Source of the DNA: JAIBJP01 sp035639875
GTDB taxonomy: Bacteria > Actinomycetota > Thermoleophilia > Gaiellales > Gaiellaceae
Length of the DNA: 59,692 bases
NCBI GenBank assembly: GCA_035639875.1
Contig: DASQXE010000028.1
Span: 1-59,692, forward strand
Direction: 5' to 3'
Below, one piece after another: positions 35,681-43,892 of the stretch. The position numbers and the translations under genes are program-made. The notes under the pieces are model-generated. The model searched no databases. It worked only from the letters and a program-made list of their open reading frames with translations, and was not told the DNA's origin. Each line of letters opens with the position of its first letter. The stretch's first letter is position 1.

Positions 35681-36643
35681 TTAGCGGAAAGACTCGCGGT
35701 TCGTGGCGTCGGTTACACGGCGCATCTCGACGACCTGGCTGTCGTGCAGCTGGGTCGTACACCCGCCGACGGTGTAGAGCGATCCGTCCACCACGAAGGC
35801 CTTCAGACCATGTCTCGTAACGAGCGGCCGAGGCCCCGCGCGCCACTGCCCCGTGCTCGCGTCGTAGATCTCGTACGTGCTCTCCCAGATCGCGTGGATC
35901 TCGTCGCCCGCCACGGCGGCGCCGACGAGCTCCATCGGCTTTGGCAGGCGAGGCCCGGGGTGCCAGCGCTCCGTGGGGGGGTCGTAGATCCAGACCGTAC
36001 GCAGGATTCGCTCGCCCTGTCGACCGCCGATCGCCCAGATCTCGCCCTTGAAGACGACGGCGCCGAACGTGTGGTTCGGCGCGGGCAAAGGCGCCCCGCG
36101 CGCCCACTCGTCGCGCCGCGGGTCGTAGACGAGGACGTCGGCCGTCTCCCGCGTCCCGCTGAAGCCGCCCAGCGCGTAGACCTTGCCGCCGAAGACGACC
36201 GCGGACACGTTGAACCGCGGCTCCGGAAGCGGGGCGCGCTGGGTCCACCTCCCAGAGGCGACGTCGTAGGCGTAGACGCGGTCGCTCGGTCCCTTCTCCG
36301 TCTGCCCGCCGATGACGTAGACCTTCCCGTCGAGGGCCGCGCCGGCCCCGGCGCGAATCGCGTGGGGCAAGCGCCGGAGGGTTGTCCAGCTGTTGGTCTG
36401 CGGATCGAAGCGCTGAAAGATGGCCAGGAAGCGCCCGGTCTCGCCGACGGCGCCGCCGGCGACGTAGATCTTCCCGCCGAGCTCGGCCGCGGCCACGTAG
36501 CTCCGCCGCTGTGACATGGATTGCCCAAAGATCCAGGGCGCGACCTCGGCCTTTGCCTCACCGGCGCTGCGGCTGCCGACCACGCCCGCGAGCGAGACGG
36601 CGAGCGCCACCGCGAGCCCCACGGCAAGGATTGGTTTCATCAC
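35681..36643 (-). CDS. Secreted kelch-repeat beta-propeller protein
   Basis: The 320-residue protein has a signal peptide (about residues 3-26, PILAVGLAVALAVSLAGVVG). At least six kelch motifs follow, each with a double Gly and spaced Tyr/Trp, for example KIYVAGGAVGETGRF, KVYVIGGQTEKGP, KVYALGGFSG and EIWAIGGRQG. Kelch propellers bind proteins or sugars; no enzyme active site is visible. It is the first gene of the block inserted between atpG and atpD. Whether it helps peptide uptake is unknown. Confidence 0.87.
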   Translation of the reverse strand: MMKPILAVGLAVALAVSLAGVVGSRSAGEAKAEVAPWIFGQSMSQRRSYVAAAELGGKIYVAGGAVGETGRFLAIFQRFDPQTNSWTTLRRLPHAIRAGAGAALDGKVYVIGGQTEKGPSDRVYAYDVASGRWTQRAPLPEPRFNVSAVVFGGKVYALGGFSGTRETADVLVYDPRRDEWARGAPLPAPNHTFGAVVFKGEIWAIGGRQGERILRTVWIYDPPTERWHPGPRLPKPMELVGAAVAGDEIHAIWESTYEIYDASTGQWRAGPRPLVTRHGLKAFVVDGSLYTVGGCTTQLHDSQVVEMRRVTDATNRESFR

Positions 36644-36663
36644 GTCCTAGGACGCCGCGTGCG

Positions 36664-37554
36664 CTACTGCGTTAGAGCGTCAGCGCCTGCGACCACCTCG
36701 AGTATCTCCTGGGTGATCTCCGCCTGCCGCGCCCTGTTCATGTCGAGCGTGAGCCGATCGATGAGTTCGCCCGCGTTTTTCGAGGCGTTGCGCATCGCGG
36801 TCATCTGCGCGCCGTGCTTGGAGGCGGCCGACTCGAGCAGAGCGCGGTAGACAGACGTTTCAAGGTACGTCGGAAGGAGCCGGGCGAGGATCTCCTCGGG
36901 CTCCGGCTCATAGATGAAGTCGCCCTCGAGCGCGATCTCGTAGGCAGACTTCTCCTCGTCCTCGAGCGCACTGCGCGGGATGGGGAGCACGTCCTCGACG
37001 GCGACCGTCTGCGTCAGCGGAGAGACATAGTGGTTGTAGACGATCACGACGCGGTCGACCTCGCGCTCGGTGAAGAGCTCGGCGAGACGGCGGGCGATGG
37101 CGGAGGCGTGGTGATAGGCCGGCTGGTCGGTGAAGTCCGTCCAGGCGTCGAGGAGCTCGTAGCGGCGAAATCTGAGGGTGGAGCGGCCCTTCTTCCCCAC
37201 CACGAGCCAGCGCGGCTCGAGCCCGTCACGGCGCACTTCACGCTCGAGTGCAAGTGCACGCCGGATGATCTGCGCGTTGAAGGCGCCGGCGAGCCCGCGG
37301 TCGGCCGTGAGCGGGAAGATGGCGACCGCCCGCGCGTCCTCGCGTGTCTCGAGCAGCGGAAACTGGCGCGACGCGGTCGCGCGCGCAGTCCCGATCATGA
37401 GCTCGCGCATGCGGTCCGCGTAAGGCCGCATCGCCTCGATGCGCACCTCGGCGCGCCGCAGCTTCGCGGCGGCCACGAGCTCCATCGCCTTCGTGATCTT
37501 GCGCGTGTTGCTGACCGAGCGAAGGCGACGCTTGATGTCCTGGACGGTGGCTAT
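36664..37554 (-). CDS. atpG: F1Fo ATP synthase gamma subunit, likely ATA start
   Basis: The central rotor subunit has the N-terminal coil DIKRRLRSVSNTRKITKAMELV, the middle domain PLTADRGLAGAFNAQI, and the C-terminal helix ASKNAGELIDRLTLDMNRARQAEITQEILEVV spread over residues 255-290. The family start would be the residue before ATVQDIKRR, here ATA at 37554-37552, with AGAGGTGAT ending 4 nt upstream. The nearest usual start, GTG 37584, lacks a ribosome-binding site and adds 10 unconserved residues. It is the last gene before the opp insertion. Confidence 0.94.
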   Translation of the reverse strand: MATVQDIKRRLRSVSNTRKITKAMELVAAAKLRRAEVRIEAMRPYADRMRELMIGTARATASRQFPLLETREDARAVAIFPLTADRGLAGAFNAQIIRRALALEREVRRDGLEPRWLVVGKKGRSTLRFRRYELLDAWTDFTDQPAYHHASAIARRLAELFTEREVDRVVIVYNHYVSPLTQTVAVEDVLPIPRSALEDEEKSAYEIALEGDFIYEPEPEEILARLLPTYLETSVYRALLESAASKHGAQMTAMRNASKNAGELIDRLTLDMNRARQAEITQEILEVVAGADALTQ

Positions 37555-37625
37555 GCGATCACCTCTTGAGCAGATCGCCCGCACCGCAGGCGAGAAGCGA
37601 GCATCGCAAGGACGCAGGAAGCATT

Positions 37626-37642
37626 CGTAGCCGGAGGCTACG
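37626..37642 (-). repeat. Hairpin in the atpA-atpG spacer
   Basis: CGTAGCC, GGA, GGCTACG form a perfect 7-bp stem. The 135-bp spacer around it (37585-37719) holds no gene and is rich in repeated GCGAxG/GCAAGG words with partial outer symmetry, so it may be a folded RNA or a dispersed repeat. Confidence 0.5.
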
Positions 37643-37719
37643 GGTGCGACCGAGGACGCCGCAAGGCGACGCTTCGCAGCAGGCGGCGCGCGCGAGGTGC
37701 GAAAGAGGGGGTCGCAAAA

Positions 37720-39258
37720 TCAGGTCGCGGCCCCCACGAGGCCCGTGTCTTCCTTCACCGCGAACGTCTCCTTGAACTTCTTGATCTCGTTGTTGATGCG
37801 CTCGTCGAGGTCGTCCGAGATGTCCTTCTTCTCGCGGATCTCGTCGTAGATTCCGCCCTCAGTGCGCAGGTATTCGCGTAACTCGTCCTGGAAGCGCGGC
37901 ACCTGGGCAGGCGGGATGTCGTCGAGGTAGCCGTTGATGCCCGCGAAGATGGCCACGGCCTGTTCCTCGAGCGGCCACGGCTGGTACTGGGGCTGGTTGA
38001 GGGTGGCGACCATCCGTTCTCCGCGCGCGAGCGTCCGCTGCGTCTGCGGATCGAGCTCGGAGCCGAACTGGGCGAACGCTTCCAGCTCGCGGTACTGGGC
38101 CAGATCGAGGCGGAGGCGACCCGCGACCTTCTTCATCGCCTTCGTCTGCGCGTTGCCACCCACGCGGGAGACCGAGATCCCGACGTTGATCGCCGGACGC
38201 ACGCCGGAATAGAACAGGTCGCTCTCGAGGAAGATCTGCCCGTCCGTGATCGAGATGACGTTCGTCGGGATGTAGGCGGACACGTCTCCAGCCTGGGTCT
38301 CGATGACGGGCAGGGCGGTCAGAGATCCTCCTCCCTCCTCGTCCGAGAGCTTGCAGGCGCGCTCGAGCAGGCGGGAGTGGAGATAGAAGACGTCTCCGGG
38401 GAAGGCCTCGCGACCGGGCGGGCGGCGGAGGAGGAGTGACATCTGCCTGTACGCGTCCGCGTGCTTGGAGAGGTCGTCGTACATGCAGACCGCGTGGCGT
38501 CCGGAGTAGAGGAAGTGCTCGCCCATGGCGCATCCGGCGTACGGAGCCATCCACTTGATGGGAGCGGCCTCGGTGGCGGACGCGGTCACGATGATCGTGT
38601 AGTCGAGCGCTCCGGCGTCCTTGAGGCGCTCGTAGACCTGCGCCACCGTCGAGGCCTTCTGGCCGATGGCGACGTAGATGCAGATCATGTCCTGGCCCTT
38701 CTGGTTCAGGATCGTGTCCACGAGGATGGCGGTCTTCCCGGTCGAGCGATCGCCGATGACGAGCTCGCGCTGACCACGGCCGATCGGAATCATGGAGTCG
38801 ATTGCCTTGATGCCGGTCTGCAGCGGCTCCTTGACCGGCTGGCGCTTGACGACCCCCGGGGCTTTAAGCTCGAGCGGCCGCGTCTCCTTGGCGTTGATCG
38901 GGCCGCCGCCGTCGAGCGGCTCGCCGAGCGGATTGACGATCCTGCCGATCAGCTCGTCGCCGACGGGCACGCTCATCACTTCGCCGGAGCGCTTGACGGG
39001 GTCGCCCTCGGAGATCTGCTCCCACTCGCCGAAGAGGGCGACGCCCACGTTGTCCTCTTCGAGGTTGAGCGCGATCCCCGTGACGCCGTGCTCGAGCTCG
39101 AGGCGTTCGGCCGCGAGACAGTGTTCTAGACCGTAAACGCGGGCGATCCCGTCTCCGATCTGGAGGACCGTGCCGACCTCGGCGAGATCGGTCTCGACGT
39201 CGTACTCCTCGATGCGCTGCTTGAGGATCGACGTGATCTCTTCCGGGCGTAGCTTCAA
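37720..39258 (-). CDS. atpA: F1Fo ATP synthase alpha subunit
   Basis: The 512-residue non-catalytic hexamer subunit has Walker A GDRSTGKTA and the GIKAIDSMIPIGRGQRELVIG segment. The Arg finger is in VSRVGGNAQTKAMKKVAG, and the C-terminus is the usual helical bundle. The TTG at 39258 has AAGGAG 5 nt upstream, which decides the start. It lies between atpH and atpG in the usual order. Confidence 0.98.
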   Translation of the reverse strand: MKLRPEEITSILKQRIEEYDVETDLAEVGTVLQIGDGIARVYGLEHCLAAERLELEHGVTGIALNLEEDNVGVALFGEWEQISEGDPVKRSGEVMSVPVGDELIGRIVNPLGEPLDGGGPINAKETRPLELKAPGVVKRQPVKEPLQTGIKAIDSMIPIGRGQRELVIGDRSTGKTAILVDTILNQKGQDMICIYVAIGQKASTVAQVYERLKDAGALDYTIIVTASATEAAPIKWMAPYAGCAMGEHFLYSGRHAVCMYDDLSKHADAYRQMSLLLRRPPGREAFPGDVFYLHSRLLERACKLSDEEGGGSLTALPVIETQAGDVSAYIPTNVISITDGQIFLESDLFYSGVRPAINVGISVSRVGGNAQTKAMKKVAGRLRLDLAQYRELEAFAQFGSELDPQTQRTLARGERMVATLNQPQYQPWPLEEQAVAIFAGINGYLDDIPPAQVPRFQDELREYLRTEGGIYDEIREKKDISDDLDERINNEIKKFKETFAVKEDTGLVGAAT

Positions 39259-39267
39259 GACGTCTCC

Positions 39268-39801
39268 TTAGGTGGCGGTGATCAGTTCTTCGCGGAGCTG
39301 CTCGAGGCGGCCGCGCACGCTCGCGTCGAGGCGCAGAGAGCCTGCCTGCACGACGAGGCCTCCGATCAGGCTCGGGTCGACGCTGCGGGCCGCCACGACG
39401 CGGCGTCCCGAGTCCTCCTCGATCTCCTTCACGACACGCTCCGCTTCCTCGTCGGACAGCTCGACGGCGGTCGTCAGCTCGAGCTCGAGGACGCGTTCCT
39501 CGTGCGCCAGCAGACGGCCCCACTCGTCATACACCTGCTCGAGCTCGGCGATGCGGTTCTTCTCCGTCAGGAGCCGGACGAAGTTGAGGAAGAGCTCGTC
39601 GGCGCCGGCGAGCAGATCCTCCAACGCCTCGCGCTTCGTCGCCTGCTCGATCTGCGGATTGGCCAGGAAGCCGCGGAGATCGTCTGATTCGCAGAGGGCG
39701 GTCGCGAAGTCCTCGAACTCCTCGCGCACGCGGTCGAGGCGCTTGTTCTCCGAGGCGGCTTCGAGCAGCGCCTCGGCGTAGACGCGATGGGCAACCGCCA
39801 A
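39268..39801 (-). CDS. atpH: F1Fo ATP synthase delta subunit
   Basis: The 177-residue stator protein starts VAHRVYAEALLEAASENKRL and has the C-terminal motif DPSLIGGLVVQAGSLRLDASVRGRLEQL, which holds F1 to the b subunit. Length and position are normal. A TTG start at 39801 follows the atpF stop by 1 nt, so translation is coupled. Confidence 0.95.
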   Translation of the reverse strand: MAVAHRVYAEALLEAASENKRLDRVREEFEDFATALCESDDLRGFLANPQIEQATKREALEDLLAGADELFLNFVRLLTEKNRIAELEQVYDEWGRLLAHEERVLELELTTAVELSDEEAERVVKEIEEDSGRRVVAARSVDPSLIGGLVVQAGSLRLDASVRGRLEQLREELITAT

Positions 39802-39802
39802 G

Positions 39803-40321
39803 CTAGTTCTCCGATACCAAGCGCTTGACGTCGAGCTCGTCGATCGTCTCGTCGATCAGCCGGCGCTGGTCGTCCTCGTCAAGCGTCTTGCCCGTCACCT
39901 TCTCGGCGGCGAGGAGCGTGAGCTCGACCACGTCGCGGCGAATCTGCGCCTGGATGCGCCGGTTCTCGGCCTCGAGCTCCTGCCGGTTCTTCTCGAGCCG
40001 CTCGCGGAGGTCTTCGTCGGCCTGTTGCCGTGCCTGCTGGAAGAGCGCCTGCGCCTGCCGGCGGCTCTCCTCGAGGATGCGCTCGCGGTCGGCCTTCGCC
40101 TCCTCGCGCTCCTCCTTCGTCAGCTCGCGGAGCTCCCGAGCCTCCTGGCGCGCCTTGTCGGCCTCGTCGAGCGCCTCGCGAATGCGCTCGCGGCGCGCAT
40201 CGATGATCGCCTGGATGCGGCCGAAGGCGACGCGGCGCAGCACAAACAGGACGATCGCGAACGTGATGAGGGTCCAGACCATCAGGCCCGGAACGACGCT
40301 GATGAGGCTGGCGACGACCAT
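39803..40321 (-). CDS. atpF: F1Fo ATP synthase b subunit
   Basis: The 172-residue peripheral-stalk protein has one N-terminal membrane helix (about residues 10-30, PGLMVWTLITFAIVLFVLRR). A long charged coiled coil (RERIREALDEADKARQEARE and onwards) dimerises and reaches to delta. The ATG overlaps the atpE stop (ATGA). A longer upstream reading runs inside atpE and is not used. Confidence 0.95.
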   Translation of the reverse strand: MVVASLISVVPGLMVWTLITFAIVLFVLRRVAFGRIQAIIDARRERIREALDEADKARQEARELRELTKEEREEAKADRERILEESRRQAQALFQQARQQADEDLRERLEKNRQELEAENRRIQAQIRRDVVELTLLAAEKVTGKTLDEDDQRRLIDETIDELDVKRLVSEN

Positions 40322-40584
40322 CAGACGAGCACGTAGGCGAGGAGACCGCCGAGCAGCGCGTAGAAGACGACCGCCTCGGTCAGGGCGAAGCCGAGCCACT
40401 GGATCCCGGTGAGCTCCCCGCGGAGCTCCGGCTGGCGCGCCACCGCCTGGATCATGGAGCCGAAGATGTTCCCGATGCCGATGCCGGCACCGACCGCCCC
40501 GAGGCCGACTCCGACGCCGAAGGCGATCGCCTTGCCGAGGTCGGCGAGGCCCGTGTCGGTTGTTGCTGCGAGGAGAACGTTCAA
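40321..40584 (-). CDS. atpE: F1Fo ATP synthase c subunit
   Basis: The 87-residue ring subunit has helix 1 with the Gly repeat GVGVGLGAVGAGIGIG, the polar loop RQPELRGE, and helix 2 with the ion-binding Glu in FALTEAVVFYALL. The neighbours expected for sodium binding (Gln in helix 1, Ser-Thr after Glu) are missing, so it should carry protons. TTG at 40584 has AGGAGG 5 nt upstream. Confidence 0.96.
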   Translation of the reverse strand: MNVLLAATTDTGLADLGKAIAFGVGVGLGAVGAGIGIGNIFGSMIQAVARQPELRGELTGIQWLGFALTEAVVFYALLGGLLAYVLV

Positions 40585-40594
40585 ATGAGCCTCC

Positions 40595-41425
40595 TTAGTG
40601 CGCGGGTTCGATGGCGCCGCCGATGTAGATGGCGGACAGCAGAGCGAAGACGAACGCCTGAATCGTCACGACGATGACGACTTCGAAGAGATAGATGACC
40701 GTCGCCGCCGGGAGGGCCACGATCGCGGCCCACCCCGAGATGATGAAGATGAGCCCGATCATGACGAGGATGAGCATGTGGCCCGCGAGCATGTTCGCGA
40801 AGAGTCGTACGGAGAGCGAGATCAGCCGCATGAACTGGGAGATCACCTCGAGCGGCACGATGAGTGCGAGCAAGGGCTTCGGCGCACCTTCCGGCACCCA
40901 GCTGCGGAAATAGCGCCCGACGCCGTTGTGGCGGATTCCCTCCTCGTGCGTGGCCAGGAACGTCACGAGCGCGAGTGAGAGGGTCACGCTCAGGTTGGCG
41001 GTCGCCGCGTAGATCCCCCAAGTCGGAAGCTCAAGGCCGAAGAGATGGAAATGCTCGCTCGAGATCGGCAGCGGTATGAAGCCGACCAGGTTGAGGATCC
41101 AGATGAAGAGGAAGAGCGAGGCGATGTACGGGAACCAGGTCCCGATCGCTCGCGAAGGCAGGCTCCCCTCGACCATCTGGCCCTGGATCAGCTCGTAGAG
41201 CGCCTCTCCGGTCGTCTGTCGACGGCTCGGCCGCACCGCCAGACCGAACCGCATCACCCAGATCCCGAGCAGGATCGTCACCGCAGCTCCAACCCAGAGG
41301 TACACGACCGCCTTGTTGATGGACATGTCGAGCGGGCCGAGGTGGATCGAGACCCAGGCCGGCAGGTCGAACTCCTCCTGGGGCTTGAACTCGCCCGTGG
41401 CGGCGGCCAGTAGGAAGGCGTTCAC
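40595..41425 (-). CDS. atpB: F1Fo ATP synthase a subunit
   Basis: The 276-residue membrane protein forms the half-channels beside the c ring. The essential Arg lies in LISLSVRLFANMLAGH. Other conserved parts are FPYIASLFLFIWILNLVGFIP and the C-terminal helix VVTIQAFVFALLSAIYIGGA. GTG at 41425 overlaps the atpI stop (GTGA), which decides the start against a longer frame. Confidence 0.96.
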   Translation of the reverse strand: MNAFLLAAATGEFKPQEEFDLPAWVSIHLGPLDMSINKAVVYLWVGAAVTILLGIWVMRFGLAVRPSRRQTTGEALYELIQGQMVEGSLPSRAIGTWFPYIASLFLFIWILNLVGFIPLPISSEHFHLFGLELPTWGIYAATANLSVTLSLALVTFLATHEEGIRHNGVGRYFRSWVPEGAPKPLLALIVPLEVISQFMRLISLSVRLFANMLAGHMLILVMIGLIFIISGWAAIVALPAATVIYLFEVVIVVTIQAFVFALLSAIYIGGAIEPAH

Positions 41426-41811
41426 TGCAGCGGCCTCGCGCCGAAGTAGAGAACGAGGGAGAGCGCGAGCTCGAAGCTGTAACCGAGCGCGTACACGAGC
41501 GCACCCGCGATGGCGAGCGTCGGATCGTTGACCGCGACCGCAATCGCAACGACCATGAGCAGGATCCCGCGCGACATCATCCCGAAGGCGACGACGCCGG
41601 ATCCCCGCAGCGTGGGCTCGTGGATGCCGATTCGGTCGAAGAGGAAACCGAGCGCCTGACCCGCGAGCCAGAGCACGACGCCGAGGATCCACCCGTCGAG
41701 CGGCCAGCCGGCGAGTACGAAGACGGGTAAGGCGAAGGCGACAACGATCATGCCCGCCGCCACGGGCAGCCGCCGGGCCGGGAGCGGCCGAGGATTCAGA
41801 AGCGTCGCCAT
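41422..41811 (-). CDS. atpI: ATP synthase subunit I (AtpI-like) membrane protein
   Basis: The 129-residue protein has four predicted membrane helices (MIVVAFALPVFVLAGW, WILGVVLWLAGQALGFLF, SRGILLMVVAIAVAV, LAIAGALVYALGYSFELALS). Size and place directly before atpB fit AtpI, which helps c-ring assembly or magnesium transport. Sequence similarity is weak, as usual for this family, so the call leans on context. The ATG overlaps the atpZ stop by one base. Confidence 0.78.
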   Translation of the reverse strand: MATLLNPRPLPARRLPVAAGMIVVAFALPVFVLAGWPLDGWILGVVLWLAGQALGFLFDRIGIHEPTLRGSGVVAFGMMSRGILLMVVAIAVAVNDPTLAIAGALVYALGYSFELALSLVLYFGARPLQ

Positions 41812-42020
41812 TAGAAAACTCCCCGGTAGCGGCGGTAGACCGAGAGAATCGCGGCCGGGATCCCGAGCACGGATCCAATCGCGACTCCGATGCCGACCGC
41901 GCCCACAGCGGCGCCGATCAAAGCACCGGCTCCGACGCACGCGAAGAGAACGCCGGCGAGGAGCGCTCCAGCGCCCAGAGGATCGAGGGAAGTTCGGTCC
42001 GCCGCCAAGCCGCCGTGCAT
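41811..42020 (-). CDS. AtpZ/AtpI-family small membrane protein
   Basis: This 69-residue protein with two membrane helices contains GAGALIGAAVGA and ends SVLGIPAAILSVYRRYRG. It matches AtpZ-type proteins that precede atpI in many operons. It is the first gene of the ATP synthase operon. A GGAGGCGAC ribosome-binding site lies 5 nt before the ATG. Confidence 0.75.
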   Translation of the reverse strand: MHGGLAADRTSLDPLGAGALLAGVLFACVGAGALIGAAVGAVGIGVAIGSVLGIPAAILSVYRRYRGVF

Positions 42021-42034
42021 CTTACGTCGCCTCC

Positions 42035-42040
42035 AGCTTA
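42035..42040 (-). promoter_or_regulatory. -10 box TAAGCT before the atp operon
   Basis: TAAGCT on the minus strand lies 14 nt before the atpZ ATG and precedes its ribosome-binding site. The 60-bp gap after the WecA-like gene makes it a likely operon promoter. The -35 is not clear. Confidence 0.4.
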
Positions 42041-42080
42041 CCAGCCCGACGCCGACTTTGTGACAGCGAAAGCGCCTTGC

Positions 42081-43217
42081 CTAAGCGGAAATGGCCCGAC
42101 TTTGTTCGGCCTTTGACTCACGGCGGCGATCGGCCCATGCGCGCACCCGCCGGAGCTTGAGGATCTCGAGGAGGTACACGATGTAAAGCGAGGTCGCCAC
42201 GGCCACCAGGCCGATGGCCGCGACGACGACGGTCGGCCAGAGATGCCACTCGCCGCGCTCCCGGAAGGGTACGAAACGCGTGGCGAGCGCCGCCCCTCCG
42301 AGGATCACGCACCAGGCGTAGAGGTAGAGCACCGCGCGGCGCTGCGTGAAGCCGCGGCGCAGGAAGCGGTAATGGAGGTGCGCCTGGTCGGGCTCGTAGA
42401 GCTTTTCGCCGTGCTTGAGCCGCCGAGCGACGACGAAGGACGTGTCGAGGATCGGGACGGCGAGCGCGAAGAGCGGGAAGAAGAGGGCCACCGTCGCAGC
42501 CGTCTTCAGTAGTCCCTGGATGGACACCGTGGCGAGCACGAAGCCGAGCAGGAGCGCGCCCGAGTCGCCCATGAAGATGCGCGCGGGATAGAAGTTGTGC
42601 CGGAGGAAGCCGAAGCAGATCCCCGCGACGATGGCCGACAGCACGGCCGCATCCGGCCTGCCGAGCGAAAGCGAGATGATCGCGAAGGTCACCCCCGAGA
42701 TCCCGCACACCCCGGCCGCAAGCCCGTCGAGACCGTCGAGGAAGTTGACCATGTTCATGATCGCCACGATCCAGGCGAAGGCGAGCGCCGCTGCGAGCCA
42801 CCCGGGCAGGTCGTGGATTCCGATGATCGGGAACGTGAACCGGTCGATGTCGACACCGAAGTGGACCGCGATGCCTGCGGACGCGATCTGCCCGCCCAGC
42901 TTGCCCCACCACGGCAGGCCGCGGAAGTCGTCCACCATGCCGACCGCCGTTGCGAGCGCGGCCCCGAGGAGAATTCCTCGGTAGGCCCCGTCGAGCTCGA
43001 GGAACGCGAGCGCGGGAATGAAGAGCCCGAGGAAGAGAGCCAGGCCGCCGAGGCGCGGAACGGCGGCCAGGTGAATGCGCCGCCGCTCGAGCGGCTGGTC
43101 GACCACGCCGAGGACCCGCGCGACCCGTCCGACCGCCGGCGTGAGGACGAGAACTACGCCGAGCGCGACGAGGAACCCCCAGAGCACGTCGAGGTGGTTC
43201 TCGAAGGTCTTCAGCAT
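42081..43217 (-). CDS. MraY/WecA-like undecaprenyl-phosphate sugar-1-phosphate transferase
   Basis: The 378-residue membrane protein has about ten helices and the family motifs MVDDFRGLPWWGKLGGQ, NMVNFLDGLDGLAAGV, HNFYPARIFMGDSGA and the loop QAHLHYRFL. It moves a sugar-1-phosphate from a UDP-sugar to the lipid carrier and starts envelope glycan synthesis. The gene sits before the atp operon, as rfe/wecA does in many actinobacteria. GlcNAc is the likeliest sugar. Confidence 0.92.
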   Translation of the reverse strand: MLKTFENHLDVLWGFLVALGVVLVLTPAVGRVARVLGVVDQPLERRRIHLAAVPRLGGLALFLGLFIPALAFLELDGAYRGILLGAALATAVGMVDDFRGLPWWGKLGGQIASAGIAVHFGVDIDRFTFPIIGIHDLPGWLAAALAFAWIVAIMNMVNFLDGLDGLAAGVCGISGVTFAIISLSLGRPDAAVLSAIVAGICFGFLRHNFYPARIFMGDSGALLLGFVLATVSIQGLLKTAATVALFFPLFALAVPILDTSFVVARRLKHGEKLYEPDQAHLHYRFLRRGFTQRRAVLYLYAWCVILGGAALATRFVPFRERGEWHLWPTVVVAAIGLVAVATSLYIVYLLEILKLRRVRAWADRRRESKAEQSRAISA

Positions 43218-43250
43218 TCGCCTGTTCGCGGGCCGGACAAGCCCCGCGCC

Positions 43251-43892
43251 CTACTTAGTGCCGTAGAGCCGGTCGCCTGCGTCTCCGAGCCCGGGCAGGA
43301 TGTAACCGCGGTCGTTGAGCTCGCGGTCGATGGCGGCGACAACGACCGTCACGTCGGGGTGCTCGGCCTGCAGGCGCTCGATCCCCTCGGGCGCGGCGAT
43401 GATGGCGATGAGGCGAATCGACTGTGCGGCGGCCCGTTTCACGGTCGAGACGGCCGCCGCCGTCGAGTTCCCCGTGGCGAGCATGGGATCGAGCAGGATG
43501 ACGTCGCGCTGGGCGATGTCCTGGGGAAGCTTCACGTAGTACTCGACCGGCTCGAGCGTCTCCTCGTTTCGGTACAGGCCGATGAAGCCGACGCGCGCGC
43601 CGGAGATCAGCGACAGGACACCGTCGAGCATCCCGACGCCGGCGCGGAGGATGGGACAGACCGCGACCTTCTTCCCCGAGATCCGCTGTGCGGTCATGCG
43701 CTCGAGCGGCGTCTCGATCGCGATCTCCTCCGTGGCCATCTCTTTCGTCGCCTCGTAGGTGAGGAGCAGGGTCAGCTCGTCGACGAGCTGGCGGAAGACC
43801 TGCGTTGGCGTCGTCCGGTCTCGGAGCAAGCCGAGCTTGTGCTGCACCAGCGGGTGGTCGACGACGACGACGTTCTGCGTCGCCACGCTCAT
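43251..43892 (-). CDS. upp: Uracil phosphoribosyltransferase
   Basis: The 213-residue salvage enzyme makes UMP from uracil and PRPP. Motifs are VVDHPLVQHKLGLLRD, CPILRAGVGMLDG, the PRPP loop DPMLATGNS and the C-terminal LPGLGDAGDRLYGT. The ATG overlaps the glyA stop (ATGA), so it is coupled to glyA. Confidence 0.96.
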   Translation of the reverse strand: MSVATQNVVVVDHPLVQHKLGLLRDRTTPTQVFRQLVDELTLLLTYEATKEMATEEIAIETPLERMTAQRISGKKVAVCPILRAGVGMLDGVLSLISGARVGFIGLYRNEETLEPVEYYVKLPQDIAQRDVILLDPMLATGNSTAAAVSTVKRAAAQSIRLIAIIAAPEGIERLQAEHPDVTVVVAAIDRELNDRGYILPGLGDAGDRLYGTK

